Positions 8,509 through 17,038 of a stretch of DNA of 33,632 nucleotides are shown here, piece after piece. The stretch comes from an uncultured Halieaceae bacterium. GTDB taxonomy: Bacteria > Pseudomonadota > Gammaproteobacteria > Pseudomonadales > Halieaceae. The stretch covers positions 1 to 33,632 of the forward strand of contig CAJWQE010000017.1 of assembly GCA_913045375.1 (NCBI GenBank). Reading direction: 5' to 3'. The notes under the pieces were generated by a model, which had not been told where the DNA came from, did not search any database, and saw only the letters and a program-made list of their open reading frames with translations. Positions within the stretch are counted from its first letter, which is position 1, and every line of letters begins with the position of its first letter. The position numbers were made by a program, and so were the translations under genes.

Positions 8509-9312
8509 ATGGCGACACTACCTGAAACAAAGACACTGGCCCTAGATCTAGAACAAGGCTGGCTGACGGTTTGGTTCAATCAGCCCGAGCGTCGTAACCC
8601 GTTGACGGATGAAGCCGTAGAGGACTTGGCGGCAGTCATCGATACCATCAAGGACCAGCGTGATATCCGTGGTATGACGATTCGTGGTAAAGGGGGCTTC
8701 TTCTGCGCGGGCGGCGATCTGAAGGGCTTTAATGCCATGGCCAGCGGTGCGAACGAGGAATCGATGCGAATGAGCCGTCGCATCGGACACGTCCTTGCAG
8801 AGCTCAATGCACTGCCCCAGGTTACGGTTGCCGTGATTGAGGGTGCGGCGATGGCCGGTGGTTTGGGTGTTGCTTGTTGCTGCGACGTCACCATCGGCAT
8901 GAGCGATGCGAAGTTTGGTTTCTCCGAGACGCGCATCGGGATCACGCCAGCGCAAATTGCGCGTTACGTATTGCAGAAGTGCGGTTATTCAACCGGTCGT
9001 CGCTTAATGGTGACGGCTGCTCGTTTTAAGGGAGATGAAGCAGGCCGACTTGGGGTTCTTGACTTCGTAGCAGAGGACGCTGAGGCCTTGGCGGACCTTG
9101 AGACGAGGGTGAAACGCGATGTACTGGAGTGTGCTCCCGGCGCCGTGGCCGCCTGTAAAGCGCTGATCATTGGCATGCCCGCGACACCCGATAGCGAAAA
9201 GGTGGAGTTTGCCGCCATGAACTTCAGCGGGTGTCTTCAAGGTGAAGAGGGGAAAGAAGGCGTTGCCTCCTTTGTCGAAAAACGCAAACCCAACTGGCAC
9301 ACGGAGATTTAA
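8509..9312 (+). CDS. Enoyl-CoA hydratase/isomerase family protein, AtuE/LiuC-like position
   Basis: A 267-residue crotonase-fold protein. The CoA-binding and oxyanion segments are IRGKGGFFCAGGDLKGF (about residues 60-76) and EGAAMAGGLGVACCCDV (about 107-123). The catalytic region is FSETRIGITPAQIARYV. It lies between the carboxylase beta and alpha genes, the same position as the glutaconyl-CoA hydratase in atu and liu clusters. It therefore probably hydrates the 3-methylglutaconyl-type product of the carboxylase. Gaps to its neighbours are only 2 bp, so it is co-translated with them. Two more paralogues lie downstream (14074 and 16121). Confidence 0.9.
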   Translation: MATLPETKTLALDLEQGWLTVWFNQPERRNPLTDEAVEDLAAVIDTIKDQRDIRGMTIRGKGGFFCAGGDLKGFNAMASGANEESMRMSRRIGHVLAELNALPQVTVAVIEGAAMAGGLGVACCCDVTIGMSDAKFGFSETRIGITPAQIARYVLQKCGYSTGRRLMVTAARFKGDEAGRLGVLDFVAEDAEALADLETRVKRDVLECAPGAVAACKALIIGMPATPDSEKVEFAAMNFSGCLQGEEGKEGVASFVEKRKPNWHTEI

Positions 9313-9314
9313 CT

Positions 9315-11303
9315 ATGAAGGCACTAACGACGTTATTAGTGGCCAATCGCGGTGAAATTGCCGTTCGGGTGATGCGCACGGCCAAGGCTATGGGCTTGAA
9401 GACGGTGGCTGTCTACTCTGAAGCGGATGCCAATGCACAGCACGTAAGGGAAGCAGATCAGTCGGTCTGCATTGGTCCCGCACCGGTAGCAGATTCTTAT
9501 CTACAGTTGGATGCCATTCTGGATGCAGCGGAGCGCACGGGTGCTGACTGTATCCATCCCGGTTACGGTTTTCTCTCTGAAAACCAAGCCTTTGCCTCGG
9601 CTTGCGAAGCCAAAGGTATTGAATTCATTGGTCCGCCCAATGCCGCCATCGAAGTCATGGGAGATAAAGCCAGGGCAAAGCGCGCCATGATCGACGCCGG
9701 TGTTCCCTGTGTTCCCGGGTATCAGGGCGATGACCAGAAGGTCAGTACCCTTGTTGCGGAGGCTGAAAAAATTGGAATGCCGGTCATGGTTAAAGCGGCA
9801 GCCGGCGGTGGTGGCCGTGGGATGCGTCTTGTCCACGAGTTAAGCGAACTCGAAACCGCCATCGATATGGCGCAATCCGAAGCCAAGAATGCTTTTGGTT
9901 CGAGCGAGCTGATTATTGAAAAGGCGGTCATGCGACCGCGGCACGTTGAGATTCAGGTGTTTGCCGACAAGGCGGGTAACACGGTCTACCTAGGCGAGCG
10001 AGATTGTTCTATTCAGCGCCGGCATCAGAAGGTGGTCGAGGAAGCGCCGTGCCCGGTGATGACGCCTAAACTGCGTGAGGCCATGGGTAAGTCGGCAGTC
10101 GAGGCCGCGAAGGCCGTGAATTATGTCGGCGCAGGTACGGTCGAATTCTTGCTGGACGAGGCGGGAGAATTTTATTTCCTCGAAATGAACACGCGGCTTC
10201 AGGTTGAACACCCTGTGACCGAAATGGTGACCGGATACGATCTTGTTGAGTGGCAGATTCGGGTTGCGCGAGGTGAAGACCTGCCCGCAGAGCAGGAAGA
10301 TATTGAACTATTTGGACACGCCATTGAGGTTCGTTTGTACGCGGAAGATCCGGCGTCAGGATTTTTGCCCAGTACCGGTGCTATCAAGTTATTCACGCAG
10401 CCGCAGGGTCCCGGCATCAGAGTGGATGCCGGCGTGGAGACGGGTGATGAAGTCACCCCATTTTACGACGCGATGGTGGCCAAATTGATTACCTATGGCG
10501 ATACGCGAGAGGACGCGCGTCTGAAAATGAGAAGTGCGCTACAGGGCACGGCTTTATTTGGTCCGGAAAACAATCGAGACTTTTTGATTGACGTGATGGA
10601 CCGAGATGAGTTCATTTCTGGCGCGGCAACCACGGCGTTCATTGCCGATAACTACGGCGATGCGTTTACACCGGCTGAGGTGAGTAGCGCTGATCTGGCA
10701 AGCGCAGGTGCGATACAGCATGTCTTGGCCATGGAAACCCATCACAGCCAATCGGCTTCGGTAAACGAGGAGCTGCTCGACTGGGTTTCAATGGGGCGCG
10801 TGACAGATACGAAGTCATACGACGTGGGCGAGAACGCTTGCGAGGTGCTCGTCGTGCCACTCAATGCGGGTGAGTACGAGGTGACTGTGGGTGCTGATAG
10901 TCATCATCTGGTGGTGACGGACATTGATGACAACGCCATGACGCTGGAGGTCGACGGACTCTCTCAACGCTATCACTACCACCCAGAGGCCCCTGCGACA
11001 CTTTTTCTCGCTTCTGACTCTCTTTCAATGATGCTGGCGGACAGCACGCGTATTCCGCCCGAGGCAGAGGAAGCGGCCGGTGGCGGCACGATCACGGCGC
11101 CGATGCATGGGCAGCTGTTATCAATCGATGTGGCAGCGGGTGATGCGGTCACAAAAGGCCAGCGTATCGCGGTTCTCGAGGCCATGAAAATGCAACATGA
11201 GCTGATTGCACCCGGTGACGGTGCTGTCGTCGATGTCATGGCGGTGGCCGGTAAGCAGATAGGTGCAGGTGACCTCATCATGATGTTGGAGCTAGAGGAA
11301 TGA
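9315..11303 (+). CDS. Acyl-CoA carboxylase alpha subunit (biotin carboxylase + biotin carrier)
   Basis: A 662-residue protein of normal length for MccA/AtuF/PccA. The biotin carboxylase domain fills residues 1-450: LLVANRGEIAVRV at the start, the ATP-grasp glycine loop KAAAGGGGRGMR, GERDCSIQRRHQKVVEEAP and EMNTRLQVEHPVTE. A linker and BT-type region follows to about 585. The C-terminal biotin carrier domain has the biotinylation motif VLEAMKMQHE with the target Lys at about 625. It forms the holoenzyme with the beta subunit at 6884. The gene starts 2 bp after the hydratase stop and overlaps the next gene by 4 bp (ATGA). Confidence 0.95.
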   Translation: MKALTTLLVANRGEIAVRVMRTAKAMGLKTVAVYSEADANAQHVREADQSVCIGPAPVADSYLQLDAILDAAERTGADCIHPGYGFLSENQAFASACEAKGIEFIGPPNAAIEVMGDKARAKRAMIDAGVPCVPGYQGDDQKVSTLVAEAEKIGMPVMVKAAAGGGGRGMRLVHELSELETAIDMAQSEAKNAFGSSELIIEKAVMRPRHVEIQVFADKAGNTVYLGERDCSIQRRHQKVVEEAPCPVMTPKLREAMGKSAVEAAKAVNYVGAGTVEFLLDEAGEFYFLEMNTRLQVEHPVTEMVTGYDLVEWQIRVARGEDLPAEQEDIELFGHAIEVRLYAEDPASGFLPSTGAIKLFTQPQGPGIRVDAGVETGDEVTPFYDAMVAKLITYGDTREDARLKMRSALQGTALFGPENNRDFLIDVMDRDEFISGAATTAFIADNYGDAFTPAEVSSADLASAGAIQHVLAMETHHSQSASVNEELLDWVSMGRVTDTKSYDVGENACEVLVVPLNAGEYEVTVGADSHHLVVTDIDDNAMTLEVDGLSQRYHYHPEAPATLFLASDSLSMMLADSTRIPPEAEEAAGGGTITAPMHGQLLSIDVAAGDAVTKGQRIAVLEAMKMQHELIAPGDGAVVDVMAVAGKQIGAGDLIMMLELEE

Positions 11304-12463
11304 AGCATTCACTGACAGAAACATTCGATATTGAGTTTCCGCTATTCGCGTTTAGTCATTGTCGCGACGTTGTCGCCGCTGTATCACGTAATGGCGGTTT
11401 CGGAGTGTTGGGAGCGGTCGAACTAACGCCCGAAGAGTTACGTGTCGAGCTTGACTGGATTGCCGCCCATACCAACGGAAGACCCTTTGGTCTCGACCTC
11501 ATCGTGCCGAATGCAGCTATTGGTAAAGACGAATCCATTAGTGACGCTGATCTGGTGAATATGGTCCCGGATGGCCACATCGAGTTCGCAGATTCCATTC
11601 TCGAATCACAAGGTATCGACACATCGGATCTCGTTGCAGATCGAAATTACGATCTGACCTTCACGCATAACATTCAAGGTCAAAAAACGAATGCCATGCT
11701 CGAAGTCGCTGCCGAGTATTCGGTCGCGCTGCTGGTCAACGCGCTCGGTGTTCCACCACCCAACATGTTCGAGTTTGCGCGCGCGCATGGCATAAAAGTG
11801 GGTGCGCTTGTGGGGACGGTTAATCATGCGCTCAATCAGGCGAGAGCGGGCGTTGATGTCCTGATCGCCGCGGGCGGAGAGGCCGGAGGACACTGCGGTG
11901 CCGTCAGCACCATGGTTCTGGTTCCCGAGGTCTGTCGGGCTTTGAAACAACATAATCTTTCTGTGCCGGTGCTTGCGGCGGGCGGTATTGCCACCGGTGA
12001 GCAAATGGCGGCGGCCATGACGATGGGGGCCGAGGGTGCCTGGTGTGGGAGCGTCTGGCTTACTACCGTTGAGGCCGAGACCACACCTACCGTCAAGCGC
12101 AAGATGATAGAGGCCACAGCCAGCGATACGGTGAGAGCAAAATCACGAACGGGTAAGCCGTCACGACAGTTGCGATCAGCATGGACCGATGCATGGGAAA
12201 GCACTGGCGCGCCGGAACCGTTGCCCATGCCGCTTCAGTCATTGGTTTCTGAGCCCGCTTTGAGAAAGGTCGACAAATTAGCCGAGGGCGGACACGGCGG
12301 TGCTGAAGCACTGGCAACGTATTGGGTTGGACAGGCGGTTGGCCTGATGAATGCCGAGCAGTCGGTTGCTGATGTCATGCTGGGTTTTAAGACCGACTTC
12401 ATCGAGGCTCACGGCCGGATATCCGCATTTATTGAGGGAGTAGACGATGCAGCAAGCGAGTGA
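11300..12463 (+). CDS. Nitronate monooxygenase-like FMN flavoprotein
   Basis: A 387-residue TIM-barrel protein of the 2-nitropropane dioxygenase/nitronate monooxygenase family, which also includes FabK-like enoyl reductases. Seen are the N-terminal GGFGVLGAVELTPEELR, the FMN/active-site motif AGGEAGGHCG (about residues 195-204, with the family's catalytic His), and the phosphate-binding PVLAAGGIATGEQMAAAMTMGAEGA. The ATGA overlap with the carboxylase alpha gene shows it is part of the same operon. In acyl-CoA clusters such proteins are often annotated without known substrate. A role in oxidation or reduction of a pathway intermediate, or in detoxifying a reactive by-product, is speculation. 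Confidence 0.88.
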   Translation: MKHSLTETFDIEFPLFAFSHCRDVVAAVSRNGGFGVLGAVELTPEELRVELDWIAAHTNGRPFGLDLIVPNAAIGKDESISDADLVNMVPDGHIEFADSILESQGIDTSDLVADRNYDLTFTHNIQGQKTNAMLEVAAEYSVALLVNALGVPPPNMFEFARAHGIKVGALVGTVNHALNQARAGVDVLIAAGGEAGGHCGAVSTMVLVPEVCRALKQHNLSVPVLAAGGIATGEQMAAAMTMGAEGAWCGSVWLTTVEAETTPTVKRKMIEATASDTVRAKSRTGKPSRQLRSAWTDAWESTGAPEPLPMPLQSLVSEPALRKVDKLAEGGHGGAEALATYWVGQAVGLMNAEQSVADVMLGFKTDFIEAHGRISAFIEGVDDAASE

Positions 12464-13244
12464 TTTTCGAGAGGAAAGTTTGACGCTTAAGTCCTTGATT
12501 GCCGATCTGGATGATGCGGCCTTTGAGAAAACGACACAGTTCAAGTCTTGGACGATTAACGATGTGTTCCGCCATCTCCATTTCTGGAATAAGGCTGTCA
12601 TGGTCGCGACCGAGGGTGATGAGGCATTCGCCACATTTTTTGAAGGTGTTGGCGCACACATGATGAAGGGCGGTTCGCTGCCCGAATACGAAAGAGCGTA
12701 TTTGGACGGTCTCAGCGGTGGGGCGCTGCGTGAGGCGTGGGCATCATTGGTTGACGAGACGGCAGATGCTTACGCCGCGCTCGATCCAAGTTCAAGAGTA
12801 CCTTGGGCAGGCCCCAGCATGAGCGCGCGATCGGCTATATCGGCACGCCAAATGGAGACCTGGGCGCATGGGCAGGAGGTCTTCGACGTGCTGGGCGCAG
12901 ATCGTAAGGAGCACGATCGTATTCGCAACATTGTCGTCTTGGGAATTAATACCTTTGGCTGGACATTCAAGGTGAGAGGCGAAACGCCGCCTGAGCCTAT
13001 GCCATTCGTGAGCTTGGTCTCTCCAAGCGGCGAAGTATGGACCTATGGTGAGTCACAGCAGAGCAACTTCATTCAAGGGGATGCGGTCGAGTTTGCTCAG
13101 GTGGTGACCCAAACGAGGAATATTGGTGACACCAGTCTCACTGTGGTTGGTGATCCGGCGACTGACTGGATGTCTAAGGCGCAGTGTTTTGCTGGCGGTG
13201 CCAATCCACCACCGGAAAAAGGTTCTCGCTTTAAAGCCGGTTAA
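12447..13244 (+). CDS. TIGR03084-like / mycothiol-maleylpyruvate isomerase-like metal-binding protein
   Basis: A 265-residue protein whose N-terminal half is a DinB/MDMPI-like four-helix bundle. LTLKSLIADLDDAAFEK is followed by WTINDVFRHLHFWNKA (about residues 35-50, metal-ligand His region). Later METWAHGQEVFDVLGA (about 135-150) supplies the second His/Glu set. The C-terminal half is the small SCP2-like lobe seen in this family. It overlaps the flavoprotein gene by 17 bp, with GAGGGAG (12434-12440) before the ATG. The TIGR03084 group has no proven reaction that I know of. The repeated link with acyl-CoA genes is family knowledge; the assignment here is by motif reading. Confidence 0.75.
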   Translation: MQQASDFREESLTLKSLIADLDDAAFEKTTQFKSWTINDVFRHLHFWNKAVMVATEGDEAFATFFEGVGAHMMKGGSLPEYERAYLDGLSGGALREAWASLVDETADAYAALDPSSRVPWAGPSMSARSAISARQMETWAHGQEVFDVLGADRKEHDRIRNIVVLGINTFGWTFKVRGETPPEPMPFVSLVSPSGEVWTYGESQQSNFIQGDAVEFAQVVTQTRNIGDTSLTVVGDPATDWMSKAQCFAGGANPPPEKGSRFKAG

Positions 13245-13250
13245 TTGCAT

Positions 13251-13976
13251 TTGAAGACTGTTGTCATTCAGTCCGCCCCCGACAGTCGACCCCGGTGGGT
13301 AACGGATTGTTTGCTGGGCGTTGAGGCCTGGTCGAACGACCACGCTTTTACTTACCAATTTTTTGATGACAGCTTCTTCGATGTGCTTCCCGATTGGTAT
13401 CGGCAGAAGTTATCGGGGCGAGGACCCATTCTCGCCGACTTAGCGCGTCTGCTTCATATCAAAGCTGCTCTGGAAGCCGGTGCTGATCGGGTTATCTGGT
13501 GCGATGCCGACACGCTGATCATTGATGGGAGTTGGCAGCCATCGACAACGACGCATTCACGGTTTGGTGAAGAGCACTGGTTGCAACGAGATAAGTCGGG
13601 CCGCTTAGAAATTCGTCGTCAGCCTCACAATGCTTTCATGATTTTTTTGCAGGCATCGCCAGTACTCAACTTTTTAATCCACACCATCGAGTCGATGATC
13701 GCGCGCGTCGATCCAGATCACATTGCACCTCAAATAGTGGGTCCTAAGCTGCTTAAAGCGCTTCACAACCTCGCTCATTTTGATCTAGAGCCTGAAGCAG
13801 GCGCCATGAGTCCACTATTGCTGAAGGCGATACGCCAGAGCGACACAGAGGTCATCGAGTTTTTCGTCGAGCGGAGTGGCCAAGTACCCAAGTGCCTGAA
13901 CTTATGTGCCAGTCTGATCGATGAGATTGATCTCGACATTCAGAGCATCCGCCAACAGGTTGCCGTGTTGCTGTGA
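13251..13976 (+). CDS. DXD-motif glycosyltransferase-like protein
   Basis: About 241 residues with a GT-A-like signature. LADLARLLHIKAALEAGADRV precedes VIWCDADTLI (DxD at about residues 85-87), the arrangement of sugar-nucleotide transferases of the GT32 / capsular-polysaccharide type. A later LNFLIHTIESM helix and VGPKLL segment also fit that fold. There is no signal peptide or membrane segment. No ATG is available: TTG 13251 gives the natural start MKTVVIQSA, and TTG 13245 is equally possible. It follows the previous stop with at most 6 bp, so it sits in the catabolic operon, an odd place for a glycosyltransferase. Acceptor and donor are unknown. Confidence 0.65.
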   Translation: MKTVVIQSAPDSRPRWVTDCLLGVEAWSNDHAFTYQFFDDSFFDVLPDWYRQKLSGRGPILADLARLLHIKAALEAGADRVIWCDADTLIIDGSWQPSTTTHSRFGEEHWLQRDKSGRLEIRRQPHNAFMIFLQASPVLNFLIHTIESMIARVDPDHIAPQIVGPKLLKALHNLAHFDLEPEAGAMSPLLLKAIRQSDTEVIEFFVERSGQVPKCLNLCASLIDEIDLDIQSIRQQVAVLL

Positions 13977-14012
13977 GGTAGTGTCCTGGAGTAGGGCATG
14001 TCTTGCGACTAC

Positions 14013-14033
14013 TGATCTGGCATAGTTAGATCA
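14013..14033. promoter_or_regulatory. Inverted repeat upstream of second enoyl-CoA hydratase gene, candidate operator
   Basis: TGATCT-N9-AGATCA is a perfect 6-bp inverted repeat in the 97-bp gap between the glycosyltransferase-like gene and the next hydratase gene. A possible -35 TTGCGA (14003-14008) lies just upstream, but the matching -10 is poor. This gap is the only real break in the plus-strand run from 5089 to 16106, so a separate regulated promoter is plausible. The binding protein is unknown. Confidence 0.35.
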
Positions 14034-14073
14034 AATAACAATAACGTTCAACAACAATAAAAAGAGAAAGCCA

Positions 14074-14865
14074 ATGACAGACCACACCGTCAACGTGAGC
14101 ATTGACGACGATATTGCGTCGATCATTCTTGACCGAGCGGAGGTTAGAAACGCGCTCAATCGCGACACCATGGTGCAACTCAGGGATGCGGCGCTGGCGG
14201 TGTCGGATAAAGATCAGGTACGTGCCGTCATCATCCGAGCCGAGGGAACCGACTTTTCCGTTGGCGCAGATTTGAAAGAGGTTTCTGTCATGGAGCCGGG
14301 TGGCTCGCTATTAAGAGCTCGGCGCGATGCTGAGCTCGGACAGAAGCTACTGACGGCTATTCGTGAGATTCACCAGCCGACGATTTGCGCTGTGCAAGGC
14401 ATTGCCACGGGTGGCGGCGCCTGTATTGCGGCTGCCTGCGATTTCCGGATTGCGGCAACGGATGCGCGTTTGGGCTTGGGCGAGGTCAAGGTGGGCATGA
14501 ATCTCATGTGGAATGCCGTGCCCTTGTTCGTCGAATTGGTGGGTTTATCCCGAGCGAAACAACTCATTATGTCCGGGGATCTCTACGCTGCAGATCGACT
14601 GGAGAGCTGGGGCTTGATCGATGATATCTGTGAGGGCGACGACCTACAGGCGGTGGCACAGGGGTGGGCTCGACATTACGCCGATCTCCCGCCAGTGGCG
14701 GTACAAATGACTAAGCGCAGTGTGAATCAATACGCGCTGGCATTGAGCGAGTCCATTATGCATATGGACCAGGATCAGTGGATTCTGGCCGCTCGCAGCG
14801 AGGACTTCAAAGAGTGTATTTCAGCGTTCGTTGAGAAACGCTCCGCAAGGACCACAGGCCATTAA
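14074..14865 (+). CDS. Enoyl-CoA hydratase/isomerase family protein
   Basis: A 263-residue crotonase-fold protein. Its CoA/oxyanion segments are IIRAEGTDFSVGADLKEVS (about residues 52-70, with Val where most members have Ala) and VQGIATGGGACIAAACDFRIA (about 107-127). The active-site loop is LGLGEVKVGM. The C-terminus ends with the usual AFVEKRSA. The reaction (hydration, isomerisation or other) cannot be told from motifs. It begins a possible second transcription unit of the island with the esterase-like gene 29 bp downstream. AAAAAGAGAAAG before the ATG gives only a modest ribosome site. Confidence 0.9.
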   Translation: MTDHTVNVSIDDDIASIILDRAEVRNALNRDTMVQLRDAALAVSDKDQVRAVIIRAEGTDFSVGADLKEVSVMEPGGSLLRARRDAELGQKLLTAIREIHQPTICAVQGIATGGGACIAAACDFRIAATDARLGLGEVKVGMNLMWNAVPLFVELVGLSRAKQLIMSGDLYAADRLESWGLIDDICEGDDLQAVAQGWARHYADLPPVAVQMTKRSVNQYALALSESIMHMDQDQWILAARSEDFKECISAFVEKRSARTTGH

Positions 14866-14894
14866 TCGGCATTAAGAGAGTACAGGAGTAAAGT

Positions 14895-16106
14895 GTGAGT
14901 GATGATCTCGTCGAGGGCTATTGCGACCCTCGATTTCAAGCTGTTCGTGACCAATTTGCCCAAGCGCTTGCCAGTGGATTTGACACCGGCGCCTCTGTTG
15001 CGGTGGAGCATCAGGGCGAAATGGTGGTCAATCTCTGGGGTGGCTACAAAGATAGAGAAAAAACAGACCCCTGGTCCAAAGATACACTCATCAATGTATT
15101 TTCGACCACCAAAGCCATCACAGCTACCTGCTTCTTGCAGCTGGTTGAGCGAGGCAAGGTCGATCTCGACGCCTTAATTGGCGACTACTGGCCGGAATAC
15201 GCCTGCAACGGCAAAGAAAAAACTCGAGTCAGTGATTTTTTATGCCATCGAGCGGCCATGCACGGCTTTCAGGGTGGAGTACCCCAATTCGATTATCGCG
15301 AGTGGGATAGGTGGACTGAGGCGCTCGCGCAACAGCAACCCTTCAGAGCGCCAGGAACCACCCAGGGTTATCACGCATTGACCTATGGTTGGTTGGTCGG
15401 CGAGTTGATTCGGCGCATTGATGGTCGCAGCGTCGGACAGTATTTCCGCGAGGAAGTAGCCGAACCCTTCGGTCTCGACTTCAAAATTGGTCTTGAGGAC
15501 ACCGATATTGAGCGGTGTGGCGATATTCTTGTCGATCCACAGCCGACGCCATGGACCCTGATGGCCATTGCGATCGCGCCTGACTTCATCCTGCCTAAAG
15601 CACTTCGTTCGCTGAAGTCTTTTTTGAGAATGGGCGATCTCAAAGTGGCTTTCGCCTCGAGGTCCGCTCAGCCCGGTGAGATGAATTCGCGAGAGTGGCG
15701 TGAGGCCGAGATACCCTCAGCCAATGGACATGGCACAGCCGAGTCCCTCGCCAAACTCTTCGGTATTTTGAGCACGGGTGGTGAGAGAGACGGTCAACGG
15801 ATTATCAGTCGGGAGACACTGAAACTGGGGCTGACGCCGCTGTCAGAGGGTCCAGACACCGTCATTTTAGGCGCGCCTATTCGCTTTGGTGTTGGCTACG
15901 ACCTCGGACTTGGCATCACGACCATCCGAGAGACACCGCACCCCGGTCGCATTTTTGGGCATTGTGGCGTAGGCGGCTCTGTCGCTTTCGGCGACCCCGA
16001 AACAGGCCTTGGCTACGGCTTCCTTTGCAACCGAATGCACAAGCTGAAAGATCTGTACCAGACCTCTAATCGGCTAACACGTACTGTCTTGGAAATTGTC
16101 AGTTAG
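14895..16106 (+). CDS. Class C beta-lactamase-like serine hydrolase (EstB-type esterase family)
   Basis: A 403-residue serine hydrolase of the beta-lactamase/EstB family. The nucleophile motif S-x-x-K is STTK (Ser70, Lys73). The Tyr motif is in GYHALTYGWLVGEL (about Tyr159). The third motif is HCGVGG (about His356), the HxG form typical of esterases rather than the KTG of true beta-lactamases. There is no signal peptide, so it is probably cytosolic and acts on an ester or a (thio)ester intermediate rather than on antibiotics. It starts at GTG 14895 with CAGGAG (14882-14887) upstream. It ends 14 bp before a convergent hydratase gene. Confidence 0.88.
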   Translation: MSDDLVEGYCDPRFQAVRDQFAQALASGFDTGASVAVEHQGEMVVNLWGGYKDREKTDPWSKDTLINVFSTTKAITATCFLQLVERGKVDLDALIGDYWPEYACNGKEKTRVSDFLCHRAAMHGFQGGVPQFDYREWDRWTEALAQQQPFRAPGTTQGYHALTYGWLVGELIRRIDGRSVGQYFREEVAEPFGLDFKIGLEDTDIERCGDILVDPQPTPWTLMAIAIAPDFILPKALRSLKSFLRMGDLKVAFASRSAQPGEMNSREWREAEIPSANGHGTAESLAKLFGILSTGGERDGQRIISRETLKLGLTPLSEGPDTVILGAPIRFGVGYDLGLGITTIRETPHPGRIFGHCGVGGSVAFGDPETGLGYGFLCNRMHKLKDLYQTSNRLTRTVLEIVS

Positions 16107-16120
16107 GCCTTCTTTGAGCG

Positions 16121-16927
16121 CTAACTCACATCCCGAAAATTGGGTTTACGCTTTTCAATGAAGGCGCGAATACCCTCGCTGACATGTGGAAAGTCGAACA
16201 GCATCCGCTGAGTATCTTTTTCGTACTCGAGTTGCTCGCTCAAGGTATTGGAGAGGGCACGATCATGTGCCTTCACCACCGCTTTAAGGCCTGCAGTGGG
16301 TCCATCGGCTAATCTGCCCGCTAGGGTTAAGGCAGTGGGCAGTAAATCTTCATCGGCCACACAGTCCCAGATGAGTCCCCAGGCTTTCGCATCTGAGGCA
16401 GATAAATTATCGCCTAATAACGCTAAGCCATTGGCGCGTGCGCGACCAACGAGGTTGGGCAGGAACCAGGAGGCGCCCATGTCGGGAATGATCCCCAGAT
16501 TAGGCCCGAAGACGAGTTTGAACTTGGCAGTCTCTGCGGCGATTGCAATGTCTCCGGCGAGGGCAAGGCCGACGCCGCCACCTGCGGCAACGCCATTAAT
16601 AGCGGTCACAACAGGTTTTGTGGATTGAGCGACGGCTTTGACCAAGGGATTAAAGCCTCGCTCCATATTCGCTGCGGTGGCCTCTCCCGCGGAGACACCC
16701 TTTACGGCCGGCCAGCTTCGCGCATTCAGATCGGCACCTGCGCAAAAGGCACGGCCGGCACCGGTGATCACAACTGCCCTCACCGCGCTGTCGGTTTTTG
16801 CCTCGTGCATTGCATCGACCAGACCGAGGGTTAGCGATTCATCCAAAGAGTTCAGAACCGCAGGTCGGTTCATTGTGATCGTGAGTACGCCATTGTCGGC
16901 AAGATGGGTAAGAACAGATGCGCTCAT
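16121..16927 (-). CDS. PaaG-like enoyl-CoA hydratase/isomerase
   Basis: A 268-residue crotonase-fold protein. Segments are ITGAGRAFCAGADLNARSW (about residues 55-73) and INGVAAGGGVGLALAGDIAIA (about 110-130). LGIIPDMGASWFLPNLVGRARA carries the Asp used by PaaG-type isomerases, followed by AKAWGLIWDCV. This resembles 2-(1,2-epoxyphenyl)acetyl-CoA isomerase, but close relatives act as plain enoyl-CoA isomerases. No other paa genes are present, so the phenylacetate pathway is not implied. It is convergent with the esterase-like gene and has its own upstream region of 111 bp (16928-17038), in which I see no convincing promoter. Confidence 0.88.
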   Translation of the reverse strand: MSASVLTHLADNGVLTITMNRPAVLNSLDESLTLGLVDAMHEAKTDSAVRAVVITGAGRAFCAGADLNARSWPAVKGVSAGEATAANMERGFNPLVKAVAQSTKPVVTAINGVAAGGGVGLALAGDIAIAAETAKFKLVFGPNLGIIPDMGASWFLPNLVGRARANGLALLGDNLSASDAKAWGLIWDCVADEDLLPTALTLAGRLADGPTAGLKAVVKAHDRALSNTLSEQLEYEKDTQRMLFDFPHVSEGIRAFIEKRKPNFRDVS

Positions 16928-17038
16928 GCAAAGCCTCGATTTTTGTTGTTTTAGTGAGACTACTGTAAGGGTAGCGGGGGAGGAGTGCTAGTGATCCGCT
17001 AAACACTGTACTTCGAGATTAAACGGGTGAGATGATTC

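Noticed and set aside
14895..16106. True beta-lactamase (antibiotic resistance)
   Set aside because: SxxK is present, but the third motif is HxG rather than KTG, there is no signal peptide, and the context is acyl-CoA catabolism; esterase is more likely.
16121..16927. Phenylacetate degradation gene paaG
   Set aside because: Similar motifs, but no other paa gene is present; only the family is called.
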